A stretch of DNA of 64,000 bases from Bog-950 sp046329515 (GTDB lineage Bacteria; Bacteroidota; Bacteroidia; Chitinophagales; LD1). The stretch covers positions 186,001 to 250,000 of the forward strand of contig JAXLUM010000002.1 in assembly GCA_046329515.1 (NCBI GenBank), given 5' to 3'. Below the pieces are notes generated by a model. The model was not told the origin of the DNA. It made no database searches and was given only the letters and a program-made list of their open reading frames with translations. This document shows positions 43,033 to 50,041 of this stretch, in pieces (position 1 is the stretch's first letter; every line of letters starts with the position of its first letter). The translations under genes and the position numbers were made by a program.

Positions 43033-44868
43033 ATGTGCGGAATAGTAGCTTACATTGGCCACAGAGAAGCTTACCCTATTTTAATTAAGGGCTTAAAGCG
43101 ACTGGAATACCGTGGTTATGACAGCGCCGGTGTTGCCCTGTTAAACGGCGACCTGAATATTTACAAGAAGAAAGGCAAAGTAGCTGACCTTGAAGAAGCG
43201 GCTAAAGGAAAGAATACACACGGCTCCTTAGGTATGGGCCATACCCGTTGGGCTACGCACGGCGAACCTAATGATGTAAACAGCCATCCGCATTTATCGC
43301 AGAACGGCGAAATAGCCATTATACATAACGGCATTATTGAAAACTACGCCACGCTGAAAGAGGCGTTGATAGAAAGAGGCCACACTTTTTTAAGCGATAC
43401 AGACACTGAAGTATTAGCACACCTAATTGAAGATATACAGAAGAATACCGGCGCTCCTTTAGAGGAATCAGTTCGCCTTGCATTGAACGAGGTAGTAGGT
43501 GCCTATGCTATTGTAATTATTTCAAAGAATGACCCTACCAAATTGATTGGTGCCAGAAAAGGCTCCCCGCTTGTAGTTGGTTTAGGAGATGGAGAATACT
43601 TTATGGCATCGGATGCCACACCCATTATTGAGTATACCAAGAATGTAACTTACCTGAACGATAACGAAATTGCCTTTATTAAAGAAGGAAAGCTGACGGT
43701 AAAGACCATAGACAACGTTGAAAAAACGCCTTACATACAAACGCTGGAGTTAAACCTTGAAGCTATTGAAAAAGGCGGCTACGAGCATTTTATGCTTAAG
43801 GAAATACATGAGCAGCCACGTTCTATTTACGACTCCATCCGTGGCCGTTTTGACCCCACATTAGGTTCATTTGCCATGCGTAGCCTGAAAGAATACGAAG
43901 GCAAAATAAAAAACCTGAAGCGTATAATTATTGTTGGCTGCGGCACCAGCTGGCACGCCGGCCTTGTTGGTGAATATTTGTTTGAAGATATTGCCAGAAT
44001 ACCTGTCGAAGTAGAATACGCATCGGAATTTCGCTACCGCAACCCGGTTATTAATGAAGATGATTTAGTGATAGCTATATCACAAAGCGGTGAAACAGCC
44101 GATACTTTAGCGGCAATAGAATTAGCTAAAGAAAAAGGCGCAACCATTTTTGGTTTGTGTAACGTAGTGGGTTCATCTATACCGCGTGCATCGCATGCAG
44201 GAGCTTATACGCATGCCGGCCCTGAAATTGGCGTAGCCAGCACTAAAGCATTTACTGCGCAGGTAGCTGTGCTTACATTATGGGCTTTCGGTTTTGCAGA
44301 ACTGAGAGGCAAGGCTACCAAAAATGATTTGCGCAATGCCTTTGCTGAGTTAGAAGCAATACCACAAAAAGCAGAGAGAACGTTAAAGTGCGAAGAGCAG
44401 ATAATAGAACTGGCCAAAGTATTTAAGGATAGCCACAACTTCCTTTACCTGGGCAGGGGGTACGGTTTCCCTGTTGCTTTAGAAGGCGCTTTAAAGCTGA
44501 AAGAGATAAGCTACATACATGCTGAAGGTTACCCTGCAGCTGAAATGAAACACGGCCCTATTGCGCTTATTGACGCCGAAATGCCTGTAGTGGTTATTGC
44601 TACCAAGAATGATATTTACGAGAAAGTAATAAGCAATATACAGGAAGTAAAAGCGCGTAAAGGAAAAATTATAGCTGTAGTTACCGAAGGCGACGATAAG
44701 GTGAAGAAGATGGCCGACTATTGTATTGAAATTCCGGAAACGAAAGAATACCTGGAGCCGCTTATTGCCACTATACCGTTGCAGCTGCTCTCCTACCATA
44801 TTGCGGTAATGCGCGGTTGTAATGTTGACCAGCCACGTAATTTGGCCAAGAGTGTTACGGTAGAGTAA
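43033..44868 (+). CDS. glmS: Glutamine-fructose-6-phosphate aminotransferase
   Basis: 611 residues, as usual. It makes glucosamine 6-phosphate from fructose 6-phosphate and glutamine, feeding peptidoglycan and lipid A. The N-terminal glutaminase starts MCGIVAYIG with the nucleophile Cys2, then THGEPNDVNSHPH and HNGIIENYATLKE. Two SIS isomerase domains follow (IIIVGCGTSWHAGLVGEYL, SQSGETADTLAAIELAKEKGA, AEGYPAAEMKHGPIALID) and the C-terminus DQPRNLAKSVTVE is the conserved active-site closing segment. No glmS ribozyme is expected in this phylum and none was seen. A terminator follows. Confidence 0.97.
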   Translation: MCGIVAYIGHREAYPILIKGLKRLEYRGYDSAGVALLNGDLNIYKKKGKVADLEEAAKGKNTHGSLGMGHTRWATHGEPNDVNSHPHLSQNGEIAIIHNGIIENYATLKEALIERGHTFLSDTDTEVLAHLIEDIQKNTGAPLEESVRLALNEVVGAYAIVIISKNDPTKLIGARKGSPLVVGLGDGEYFMASDATPIIEYTKNVTYLNDNEIAFIKEGKLTVKTIDNVEKTPYIQTLELNLEAIEKGGYEHFMLKEIHEQPRSIYDSIRGRFDPTLGSFAMRSLKEYEGKIKNLKRIIIVGCGTSWHAGLVGEYLFEDIARIPVEVEYASEFRYRNPVINEDDLVIAISQSGETADTLAAIELAKEKGATIFGLCNVVGSSIPRASHAGAYTHAGPEIGVASTKAFTAQVAVLTLWAFGFAELRGKATKNDLRNAFAELEAIPQKAERTLKCEEQIIELAKVFKDSHNFLYLGRGYGFPVALEGALKLKEISYIHAEGYPAAEMKHGPIALIDAEMPVVVIATKNDIYEKVISNIQEVKARKGKIIAVVTEGDDKVKKMADYCIEIPETKEYLEPLIATIPLQLLSYHIAVMRGCNVDQPRNLAKSVTVE

Positions 44869-44887
44869 CTTAGACCAAACTATATAC

Positions 44888-44918
44888 AAAAAGGGGATGC
44901 ACAGCGCATCCCTTTTTT
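44888..44918 (+). terminator. Rho-independent terminator of glmS
   Basis: Arms AAAAAGGGGATGC (44888-44900) and GCATCCCTTTTTT (44906-44918) with one bulged G and a 5-nt loop. Confidence 0.88.
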
Positions 44919-44937
44919 GTTTGCGGCAAATGCAAAA

Positions 44938-45028
44938 GGTTGACACAAGTTGACACTTTAAAATGTCAACCTGAAATAAGTCATTGATTACCCATTACTT
45001 ATAAAAGCAGGGTTTACACGTGTAAACC
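44938..45028. promoter_or_regulatory. Operator-like palindromes between convergent genes
   Basis: Three elements in 90 bp: GGTTGACA (44938-44945) with TGTCAACC (44964-44971) as an outer inverted pair; an inner GTTGACA (44949-44955) pairing TGTCAAC at 8-bp spacing; and a perfect 18-bp palindrome GGTTTACACGTGTAAACC (45011-45028) followed by TTTTATT. The last could simply end the transcript of either convergent gene (glmS or the photolyase). Confidence 0.4.
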
Positions 45029-45033
45029 TTTTA

Positions 45034-46581
45034 TTACAGCTCATTTATATTTTTCAAATAATACTCCGCCTGCTCCAGAGTTTTAGTTCGCTCTTCCTGC
45101 GGCATATTGTTCCAAACCTTCAGCATCATACCAACGCGGTGATTTGTTTTAAGTAGAGTCTTATGCCGGTCGTAAAAATTCCAATAGAGGCTGTTAAAAG
45201 GGCAGGCTCGCTCACCTGTGCGCTTATCGTGTTTGTAATAGCACGATGAACAATAGTTACTCATTTTATTGATGTACGCCGCAGAACTTACATATGGTTT
45301 ACTTCCCACTATTCCGCCATCGGCGTACTGGCTCATGCCGCGTGTATTGGTAATCTCTACCCATTCAATGGCATCAATATAAATACCCAGGTACCAAGCG
45401 TCCACTTCATCGGGATGAATACCTGCCAGCAAGGCAAAGTTACCGGTAACCATTAAACGCTGAATGTGGTGCGCATAAGCATAATGCAGGCTTTGCTTAA
45501 TGCTGTGCTGCAAACAATGCATACTCGTATTACCTGTCCAGAACCATTCAGGTAACATTTCGTTATGCCCGAAATAATTGAGTTGTGCAAAGCCCGGCAT
45601 TTTTGCCCAATAAATACCGCGCATGTATTCGCGCCAGCCAATAATCTGGCGAACAAAGCCTTCCAACTGATTAAAGGCAATTTCATCGGGATGCTTCTGC
45701 CATTGGCTGATGGCAGCATTAATAACTTCAAGCGGGGAAATGAGTTTTACGTTAAGTGCAAAAGAAAGGCGGGAATGATAAAGGCTCCAGTACTGGGGCG
45801 TCATTGCATCCTGAAACGTACCAAACAGGCGCAGGCAGTGCTTTACAAAATAATCCAGCAACGTAAGCGAATCTCTTCGGTTTAAAGGCCACAATAGTGC
45901 GGAGGGGTTTATTTCACCTATGGTTTTTACACCGGCATCTACAACCATTTTATGTATGCCTGCAACGTTTGTTTCAAACAGCAAGGGCGCGGGCGGAACG
46001 TGACTTGCCGGCATTTTCTTCCTATTGCTCTCATCGTAATTCCACTTACCGCTTAGTGGTTCATCGCCATCCATAAGCACTTTATGTTTGCGGCGCATAA
46101 AGCGGTAGAAGTTTTCCATAAGGTACGTTTTCTTCCCTTTGAAAAAATCAGCCAATTCGTTCCGGCTACTTAAAAAATGTTCAGTATCGCAAACTTCAGA
46201 AGGTATTCCCAGGCCTTTTGCCATTTCAGTCAGCATCATATCCAAACGGTATTCATCCGGCAGTTGCCATTCAAAGCGGTTAAAACCATATTCAGCAATC
46301 AGGCGCTTAATGTTCTTTTCAAACGATTGTTGATTGGACTTATCATTCAGTTTCAGGTATATCACTTTATGTCCGCTGCTTTGCAACAACGCAGCAAACT
46401 GACGCATAGCAGCAAAAAAGGCCACTACCTTTTGAATATGGTGTACCGTATAATCCGTTTCAGAACGCACCTCCATAAGCAGGTAAGAAACAGAATCATC
46501 GGGCTTTTTAAACCAATTGTGATTTATGTTTAACTGATCGCCCAAAATCAGGCGGAGGGTTTGGGCTTTGTGTTTCGGCAT
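45034..46581 (-). CDS. Fe-S cryptochrome/photolyase family protein (PhrB/CryB type)
   Basis: 515 residues from the ATG at 46581 (MPKHKAQTLRLILGDQLN); a second ATG 12 nt upstream is possible. It belongs to the deoxyribodipyrimidine-photolyase-related proteins (PF04244, FeS-BCP), which repair (6-4) photoproducts or act as light sensors. The first about 130 residues are the PF04244 alpha/beta domain, then the FAD-binding helical part (GWREYMRGIYWAKMPGF, NALLAG, DEVDAWYLGIYIDAIEWVE, NTRGMSQYADGG). The 4Fe-4S ligands fit: a Cys in MHCLQHS and C-x2-C-x12-C (CSSCYYKHDKRTGERAC). The 5' end overlaps the DUF2256 gene. Confidence 0.93.
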   Translation of the reverse strand: MPKHKAQTLRLILGDQLNINHNWFKKPDDSVSYLLMEVRSETDYTVHHIQKVVAFFAAMRQFAALLQSSGHKVIYLKLNDKSNQQSFEKNIKRLIAEYGFNRFEWQLPDEYRLDMMLTEMAKGLGIPSEVCDTEHFLSSRNELADFFKGKKTYLMENFYRFMRRKHKVLMDGDEPLSGKWNYDESNRKKMPASHVPPAPLLFETNVAGIHKMVVDAGVKTIGEINPSALLWPLNRRDSLTLLDYFVKHCLRLFGTFQDAMTPQYWSLYHSRLSFALNVKLISPLEVINAAISQWQKHPDEIAFNQLEGFVRQIIGWREYMRGIYWAKMPGFAQLNYFGHNEMLPEWFWTGNTSMHCLQHSIKQSLHYAYAHHIQRLMVTGNFALLAGIHPDEVDAWYLGIYIDAIEWVEITNTRGMSQYADGGIVGSKPYVSSAAYINKMSNYCSSCYYKHDKRTGERACPFNSLYWNFYDRHKTLLKTNHRVGMMLKVWNNMPQEERTKTLEQAEYYLKNINEL

Positions 46582-46691
46582 CGTTTGCTGCAATATTTAA
46601 CCTCAGGCCATGAGCGCTCCCATTTTTTGCGCCACACAAAAGGCCTGTTGCATACTATGCAAACCTTTTGCGGCAAATCAGCTTTCTTCAT
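46548..46691 (-). CDS. DUF2256 zinc-ribbon-like microprotein
   Basis: 47 residues: MKKADLPQKVCIVCNRPFVW, RKKWERSWPEVKYCSKRCRN, TKPKPSA. The pattern KxCxVCxRPFxWRKKWExxWxxVxYCSxRC is the DUF2256 signature, with four Cys likely to bind zinc. Proteins of this family are usually encoded directly before photolyase/cryptochrome genes of the Fe-S class, which is the case here. Its last 34 nt overlap the start of the photolyase gene in another frame, so the two are translated together. It is too short for many annotation cut-offs. Its role in DNA repair or light response is not known. Confidence 0.88.
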   Translation of the reverse strand: MKKADLPQKVCIVCNRPFVWRKKWERSWPEVKYCSKRCRNTKPKPSA

Positions 46692-46726
46692 GGTAAGTGT
46701 AAAACAACAGGCAGCCCTAATAGTTC

Positions 46727-46770
46727 TTATAAAATAGAAGGGCGGTAAAAACCGCCCTTCTATTTTATAA
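46727..46770 (-). terminator. Bidirectional terminator hairpin (20-bp stem)
   Basis: Perfect 20-bp arms (46727-46746 and 46751-46770), AAAA loop; core GAAGGGCGGT / ACCGCCCTTC. It ends sodA on the minus strand, and the A/T flanks would stop transcription in both directions. It also forces the DUF2256-photolyase pair to use a promoter within the 35 bp between the hairpin and its start. Confidence 0.9.
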
Positions 46771-46784
46771 CCTTGAAGCTAAAC

Positions 46785-47390
46785 TTATTTAGCAGCCGCT
46801 AAACGCTTATTTACTTCATCCCAATTAATTACATTATAAAAAGCTGCCAAGTAATCGGGGCGGCGGTTTTGGTAGTTCAGGTAATAAGCGTGTTCCCACA
46901 CATCAACACCTAAAATTGGTGTGCCTTTAACTTCGGCAATGTCCATTAAAGGGTTGTCCTGGTTAGGGGTTGAACTGATGGTTAGTTTACCGCCTGCAGC
47001 AGTAAGCCAGGCCCAGCCGCTGCCGAAACGCGTAGCGCCGGCCTTGCTGAATTCTTCTTTGAATTTATCGAACGAGCCAAAACTGCTGTTAATAGCATCA
47101 GCCACAGCGCCTGTTGGTGCACCACCTGCATTAGGGGCCATAACCTGCCAAAAGAAACTGTGGTTCCAGTGGCCGCCGCCATTGTTACGCACGGCTGCAG
47201 AAAGCTTGGAAATATTCGCCATCATTTCTTCAAGCGATTTGTTTTCCCATTCAGTACCCTGAACGGCTGCATTAAGATTAGTTACATAGGCGTTATGGTG
47301 TTTGCCGTGGTGTATTTCCATTGTACGGGCATCAATATGCGGCTCAAGCGCATTAAACGCATAAGGTAAAGCTGGTAATGTAAAAGCCAT
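46785..47390 (-). CDS. sodA: Superoxide dismutase (Mn-type)
   Basis: 201 residues. Disproportionates superoxide; cytoplasmic. Metal ligands: His27 in EIHHGKHHNAYV, His in GGGHWNHSFFW, and Asp/His in LGVDVWEHAYYL. The metal-specificity residue is Gln in STPNQDNPLMD, the Mn-type pattern (Fe-type enzymes have Ala in this place, SNA). Closest known arrangement is MnSOD or a cambialistic enzyme. It is monocistronic, bounded by the terminator at 46727-46770. Confidence 0.95.
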   Translation of the reverse strand: MAFTLPALPYAFNALEPHIDARTMEIHHGKHHNAYVTNLNAAVQGTEWENKSLEEMMANISKLSAAVRNNGGGHWNHSFFWQVMAPNAGGAPTGAVADAINSSFGSFDKFKEEFSKAGATRFGSGWAWLTAAGGKLTISSTPNQDNPLMDIAEVKGTPILGVDVWEHAYYLNYQNRRPDYLAAFYNVINWDEVNKRLAAAK

Positions 47391-47493
47391 GATTTTATGA
47401 TTTTAAGTTTAACGAATTGCGAATGCAATAATACATAAGAATTGACGGCTGGTAAAAGCGTATATTTTAAGAAGTTGATAACTGAAAAGCCTG

Positions 47494-47937
47494 TTAAACG
47501 GAGCGTTTCTGCCTGAAAAACTCTTTCATTAAAACGGCACAGTCATTTTCCAAAACACCCTTGGTAATTTCTGTTTTAGGATGTAAAACCTTTGTACCGT
47601 GCAGCATAAAGCCCGCCTTTTCGTCGGTTGCGCCATAAACAAGCCGCCCAATACGTGCCCAACGCATGGCAGCAGCACACATAAGGCAGGGTTCAAGCGT
47701 AACGTAAAGGGTACATTCCTCTAAAAACTTTGCCCCCAAATAATTGGCGGCAGCCGTAATAGCTAACATCTCGGCATGGGCAGTAACATCTTTCAATCGC
47801 TCGGTTTGGTTATAGCCCTTACCTATAATTTTGTTATTGCTAACCACCAGTGCCCCTACGGGCACTTCATCTTCCTCGTACGCATAAACCGCTTCTTTAA
47901 GCGCGAGCTTCATAAAATATTCATCATTAAAAAACAT
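47494..47937 (-). CDS. tadA: tRNA-specific adenosine deaminase
   Basis: 147 residues. Converts A34 to inosine in the tRNA-Arg(ACG) wobble position. Zinc site: TAHAEMLAI (His and catalytic Glu) and PCLMCAAAM (two Cys); DEVPVGALVV and NQTERLKDVTAH are also typical. Its start codon overlaps the stop of the upstream UPF0104 gene by one base, so the two genes are translationally coupled. Nothing unusual in the sequence. Confidence 0.95.
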   Translation of the reverse strand: MFFNDEYFMKLALKEAVYAYEEDEVPVGALVVSNNKIIGKGYNQTERLKDVTAHAEMLAITAAANYLGAKFLEECTLYVTLEPCLMCAAAMRWARIGRLVYGATDEKAGFMLHGTKVLHPKTEITKGVLENDCAVLMKEFFRQKRSV

Positions 47938-48899
47938 TACTGCAGGGTGTTTATAGTTTGTGGCGAAGGTAACCTCCTGTTCAAAATAAAAATATAGCCA
48001 ACCAGCGCAGGTATAGCCAGGTTAATAAGCACTATTGCGGCTACTGTAAATAAAATGCCAATACGGTTTTCATCAAGCAATACGCCAAAAACGGTAAGGG
48101 CCATTACCCCCCTAAGCGGCACATCTAAAAAGGGCGTAAGCGGCGATAAGGATTGCAACACCAACAGCGCGCCCGTGCCAATAATCAGTGCATTTAAATC
48201 TTTGCCCTGGCAAAAAAACAAGGCCAGTAAAACATATTGCGCTACATAAATACTGTACCGTAAAATGGCAATGGCTAATGTTTTAGTGAGTATAGCGGGA
48301 GGCGGTATTTCGTCCTTATCAATTATTAAGTTGCGGTTAGCCAAAAAGGGCAGGCGGCGGATTAATGCATTCAAAAATTCGAACCGGAAATAGAAGAAAA
48401 TGAAAACCGTAGCTAAGCCAATAGCCAAACCTGTGACAAATTCAAAACCCGGAATAATGGTGCTTCCTAAAAGTGCAACGCAAATAGCCCCCATAGCATA
48501 CGTAGGTACTGCCTGCGCCATGCCGCCAATAGCCGTTAAATAAAAACTGCGCACACGGTCAGTGTCATTTAAAAAAATTACGCGCCCCAAAAACTCGCCG
48601 CTGCGTGCAGGCGTTACAAAACCCATGGTTACACCGGCTATTACACCGCGTAGCAAAGTAGTGGTGCTGTAATTGCGATTAAGCAAGACACCCCATTTAA
48701 CGGCTTCTAAATACCAATTTAGGGGCATTAGTAAAACAGCCGCAAACAGCAGCGGAAGTTTAGTTGCCGAAAGATGTTGGCGGAAATCATCATAAACAAA
48801 AAGAAAGCGCAGTTGCGAACTGCTTAACTGAAGGTAGAGAAGTGCAAACAGCACCAACCCTACCAGTAGTTTAAGCAGCAATTGGGCGGTTTTGTTCAT
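47937..48899 (-). CDS. Second UPF0104-type membrane protein
   Basis: 320 residues, eight TM helices. Conserved positions include MPLNWYLEAVKWGVLLNRNYS, GVTMGFVTPARSGEFLGRVIF (the TPARSGE motif) and PLTPFLDVPLRGVMALTVFG. It belongs to the same lipid/flippase-like family (LPG-synthetase TM) as the protein at 34736-35776 but is not a recent copy; the two share only these family motifs. It is directly coupled to tadA by overlap, which is probably just co-transcription. Substrate unknown. Confidence 0.82.
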   Translation of the reverse strand: MNKTAQLLLKLLVGLVLFALLYLQLSSSQLRFLFVYDDFRQHLSATKLPLLFAAVLLMPLNWYLEAVKWGVLLNRNYSTTTLLRGVIAGVTMGFVTPARSGEFLGRVIFLNDTDRVRSFYLTAIGGMAQAVPTYAMGAICVALLGSTIIPGFEFVTGLAIGLATVFIFFYFRFEFLNALIRRLPFLANRNLIIDKDEIPPPAILTKTLAIAILRYSIYVAQYVLLALFFCQGKDLNALIIGTGALLVLQSLSPLTPFLDVPLRGVMALTVFGVLLDENRIGILFTVAAIVLINLAIPALVGYIFILNRRLPSPQTINTLQ

Positions 48900-48939
48900 A
48901 CGCGCAGCAAGATAAGCCGAATTGATAACAGCACAGCCT

Positions 48940-48947
48940 TATATTTG
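48940..48947 (+). promoter_or_regulatory. -7 element directly upstream of ruvC start
   Basis: TATATTTG, an exact match to TAnnTTTG, ends 2 nt before the GTGGTG start of ruvC. Transcription from it would start within the first two codons, which suggests a leaderless mRNA or a start at the second GTG (48953). No -33 TTG at the right spacing. Confidence 0.45.
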
Positions 48948-48949
48948 AG

Positions 48950-49519
48950 GTGGTGAGCGCGCAGAAGCAGATAATATTAGGTATTGACCCCGGGACTATT
49001 GTTTTAGGCTACGGCATAATTGAAGTAGAGAAGCAAAAGGTAAGCTTGCTAAGCATGGGTGTTATACAGCTTTCGAAGTATGAAGACAGCCTGCAAAAAC
49101 TGAAAATAATTTATGAAAAGGTGCAGGGGTTAATAGAAAACTACCACCCCACTATTTGCGCTATTGAAACGCCCTTTTATGGTAAAAACGTGCAGAGCAT
49201 GCTGAAGCTTGGCAGGGCCCAGGGCGTGGCTATAGCATCGGCGCTTACTAAAAACGTAGAGGTGTTTGAATACTCTCCCAAAAAAATAAAACAGTCCATT
49301 ACCGGTAACGGCAACGCTACCAAGGAACAGGTGGCTGCTATGCTGCAACGGCTGATAAAGTTTGATATACAACCGAAATTTCTGGATGCCACTGATGGAC
49401 TTGCTGCGGCTGTTTGCCACCATTTCCAAAATAAACACAGTGTGGCCGATGGAGGAAAGTTTAGCGGCTGGAAGGACTTTTTAAAGAACAACCCCGATAA
49501 GATAAAGGGCGTTAAATGA
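48950..49519 (+). CDS. ruvC: Holliday junction resolvase RuvC
   Basis: 189 residues (start GTG at 48950 or GTG 48953). Dimeric nuclease that resolves Holliday junctions in RuvABC recombination. Catalytic acidic residues: GIDPGTIVLGYG (Asp), AIETPFYGKN (Glu) and DATDGLAAAVCHH (Asp pair near the end). The usual length is 160-190. The body also has KKIKQSITGNGNATKEQVAAM, the DNA-binding loop region. A -7-like element sits right at its start. Divergent from the UPF0104 gene. Confidence 0.95.
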   Translation: MVSAQKQIILGIDPGTIVLGYGIIEVEKQKVSLLSMGVIQLSKYEDSLQKLKIIYEKVQGLIENYHPTICAIETPFYGKNVQSMLKLGRAQGVAIASALTKNVEVFEYSPKKIKQSITGNGNATKEQVAAMLQRLIKFDIQPKFLDATDGLAAAVCHHFQNKHSVADGGKFSGWKDFLKNNPDKIKGVK

Positions 49520-49543
49520 AAAACCGCAGGAATGCTCCTGCGG
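49519..49543 (-). terminator. Terminator for the small minus-strand gene
   Basis: Arms CCGCAGGA (49524-49531) and TCCTGCGG (49536-49543), ATGC loop. On the minus strand the right flank reads TTTTTCA; on the plus strand it follows the ruvC stop but lacks a T run, so it best ends transcription of the 35-codon gene at 49630-49737. Confidence 0.7.
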
Positions 49544-49629
49544 CTTACCCACACAAGTGCTGTTGGTTTGGCAGTGCATGGCTGTAACCCTAAACAGCCT
49601 TATAACCACTGCCAATATTTTAAAAAGAA

Positions 49630-49737
49630 CTAATGCCCACTGTAATAAATAAGCGCTATACAAGCTGCCAGCAGGCACATCATGTAAAAGAACCCAAGAA
49701 CTAAAAAGGTTAACTGTTTTGCTTCGGGACTGCTCAT
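49630..49737 (-). CDS. Small single-TM protein (35 aa)
   Basis: MSSPEAKQLTFLVLGFFYMM then CLLAACIALIYYSGH: one TM helix of about 24 residues with a short polar N-terminus. It is supported by a full-match -7 box (TAAATTTG, 49763-49756) about 18 nt upstream and a terminator downstream, which is why I call it a gene rather than a chance frame. Minus-strand, in the ruvC to helical-repeat gap (49520-50041). No family recognised. Such proteins often modulate a membrane complex, but nothing here shows which. Confidence 0.45.
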   Translation of the reverse strand: MSSPEAKQLTFLVLGFFYMMCLLAACIALIYYSGH

Positions 49738-49755
49738 AAAACAACGATTTACAGG

Positions 49756-49763
49756 CAAATTTA
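49756..49763 (-). promoter_or_regulatory. -7 promoter element of the 35-aa gene
   Basis: TAAATTTG on the minus strand, exact match to TAnnTTTG, about 18 nt before the ATG at 49737. A matching -33 TTG was not found. Confidence 0.45.
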
Positions 49764-49931
49764 CGGAGCAGCTAAACCTATGTGTTTACGAAAGTATTTA
49801 ACAGATTAACCGTTCAAAGCACCTGAACCATCACAATAAATTGTTTTTCAATTATTTAAACTGACAAATGGCTCAATTTTCTATATTTCTCATTTCTAAT
49901 TAGGAATGCAAGGTTTATAAAGTTTCTATAC

Positions 49932-49954
49932 GTTTAACTATTAATTAGTTAAAC
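49932..49954 (+). promoter_or_regulatory. Operator-like inverted repeat upstream of the helical-repeat gene
   Basis: Perfect arms GTTTAACTA (49932-49940) and TAGTTAAAC (49946-49954), 5-nt TTAAT centre, 87 bp before the next plus-strand start, in an AT-rich stretch. Too AT-rich and lacking a T tract for a terminator; looks like a dimeric regulator site. Confidence 0.4.
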
Positions 49955-50041
49955 AATTTATCTAACCCATAAAAAACGGTTTAAAGGCCTTGCGCTTTGC
50001 CAATTGCAAGTATACCTTTACTGCACCAAAACAATTTGGAA

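Noticed and set aside
49481..49744. 87-codon minus frame in the ruvC downstream gap
   Set aside because: It runs through the hairpin and partly into ruvC; the 35-codon frame in another register fits the promoter, TM and terminator better.
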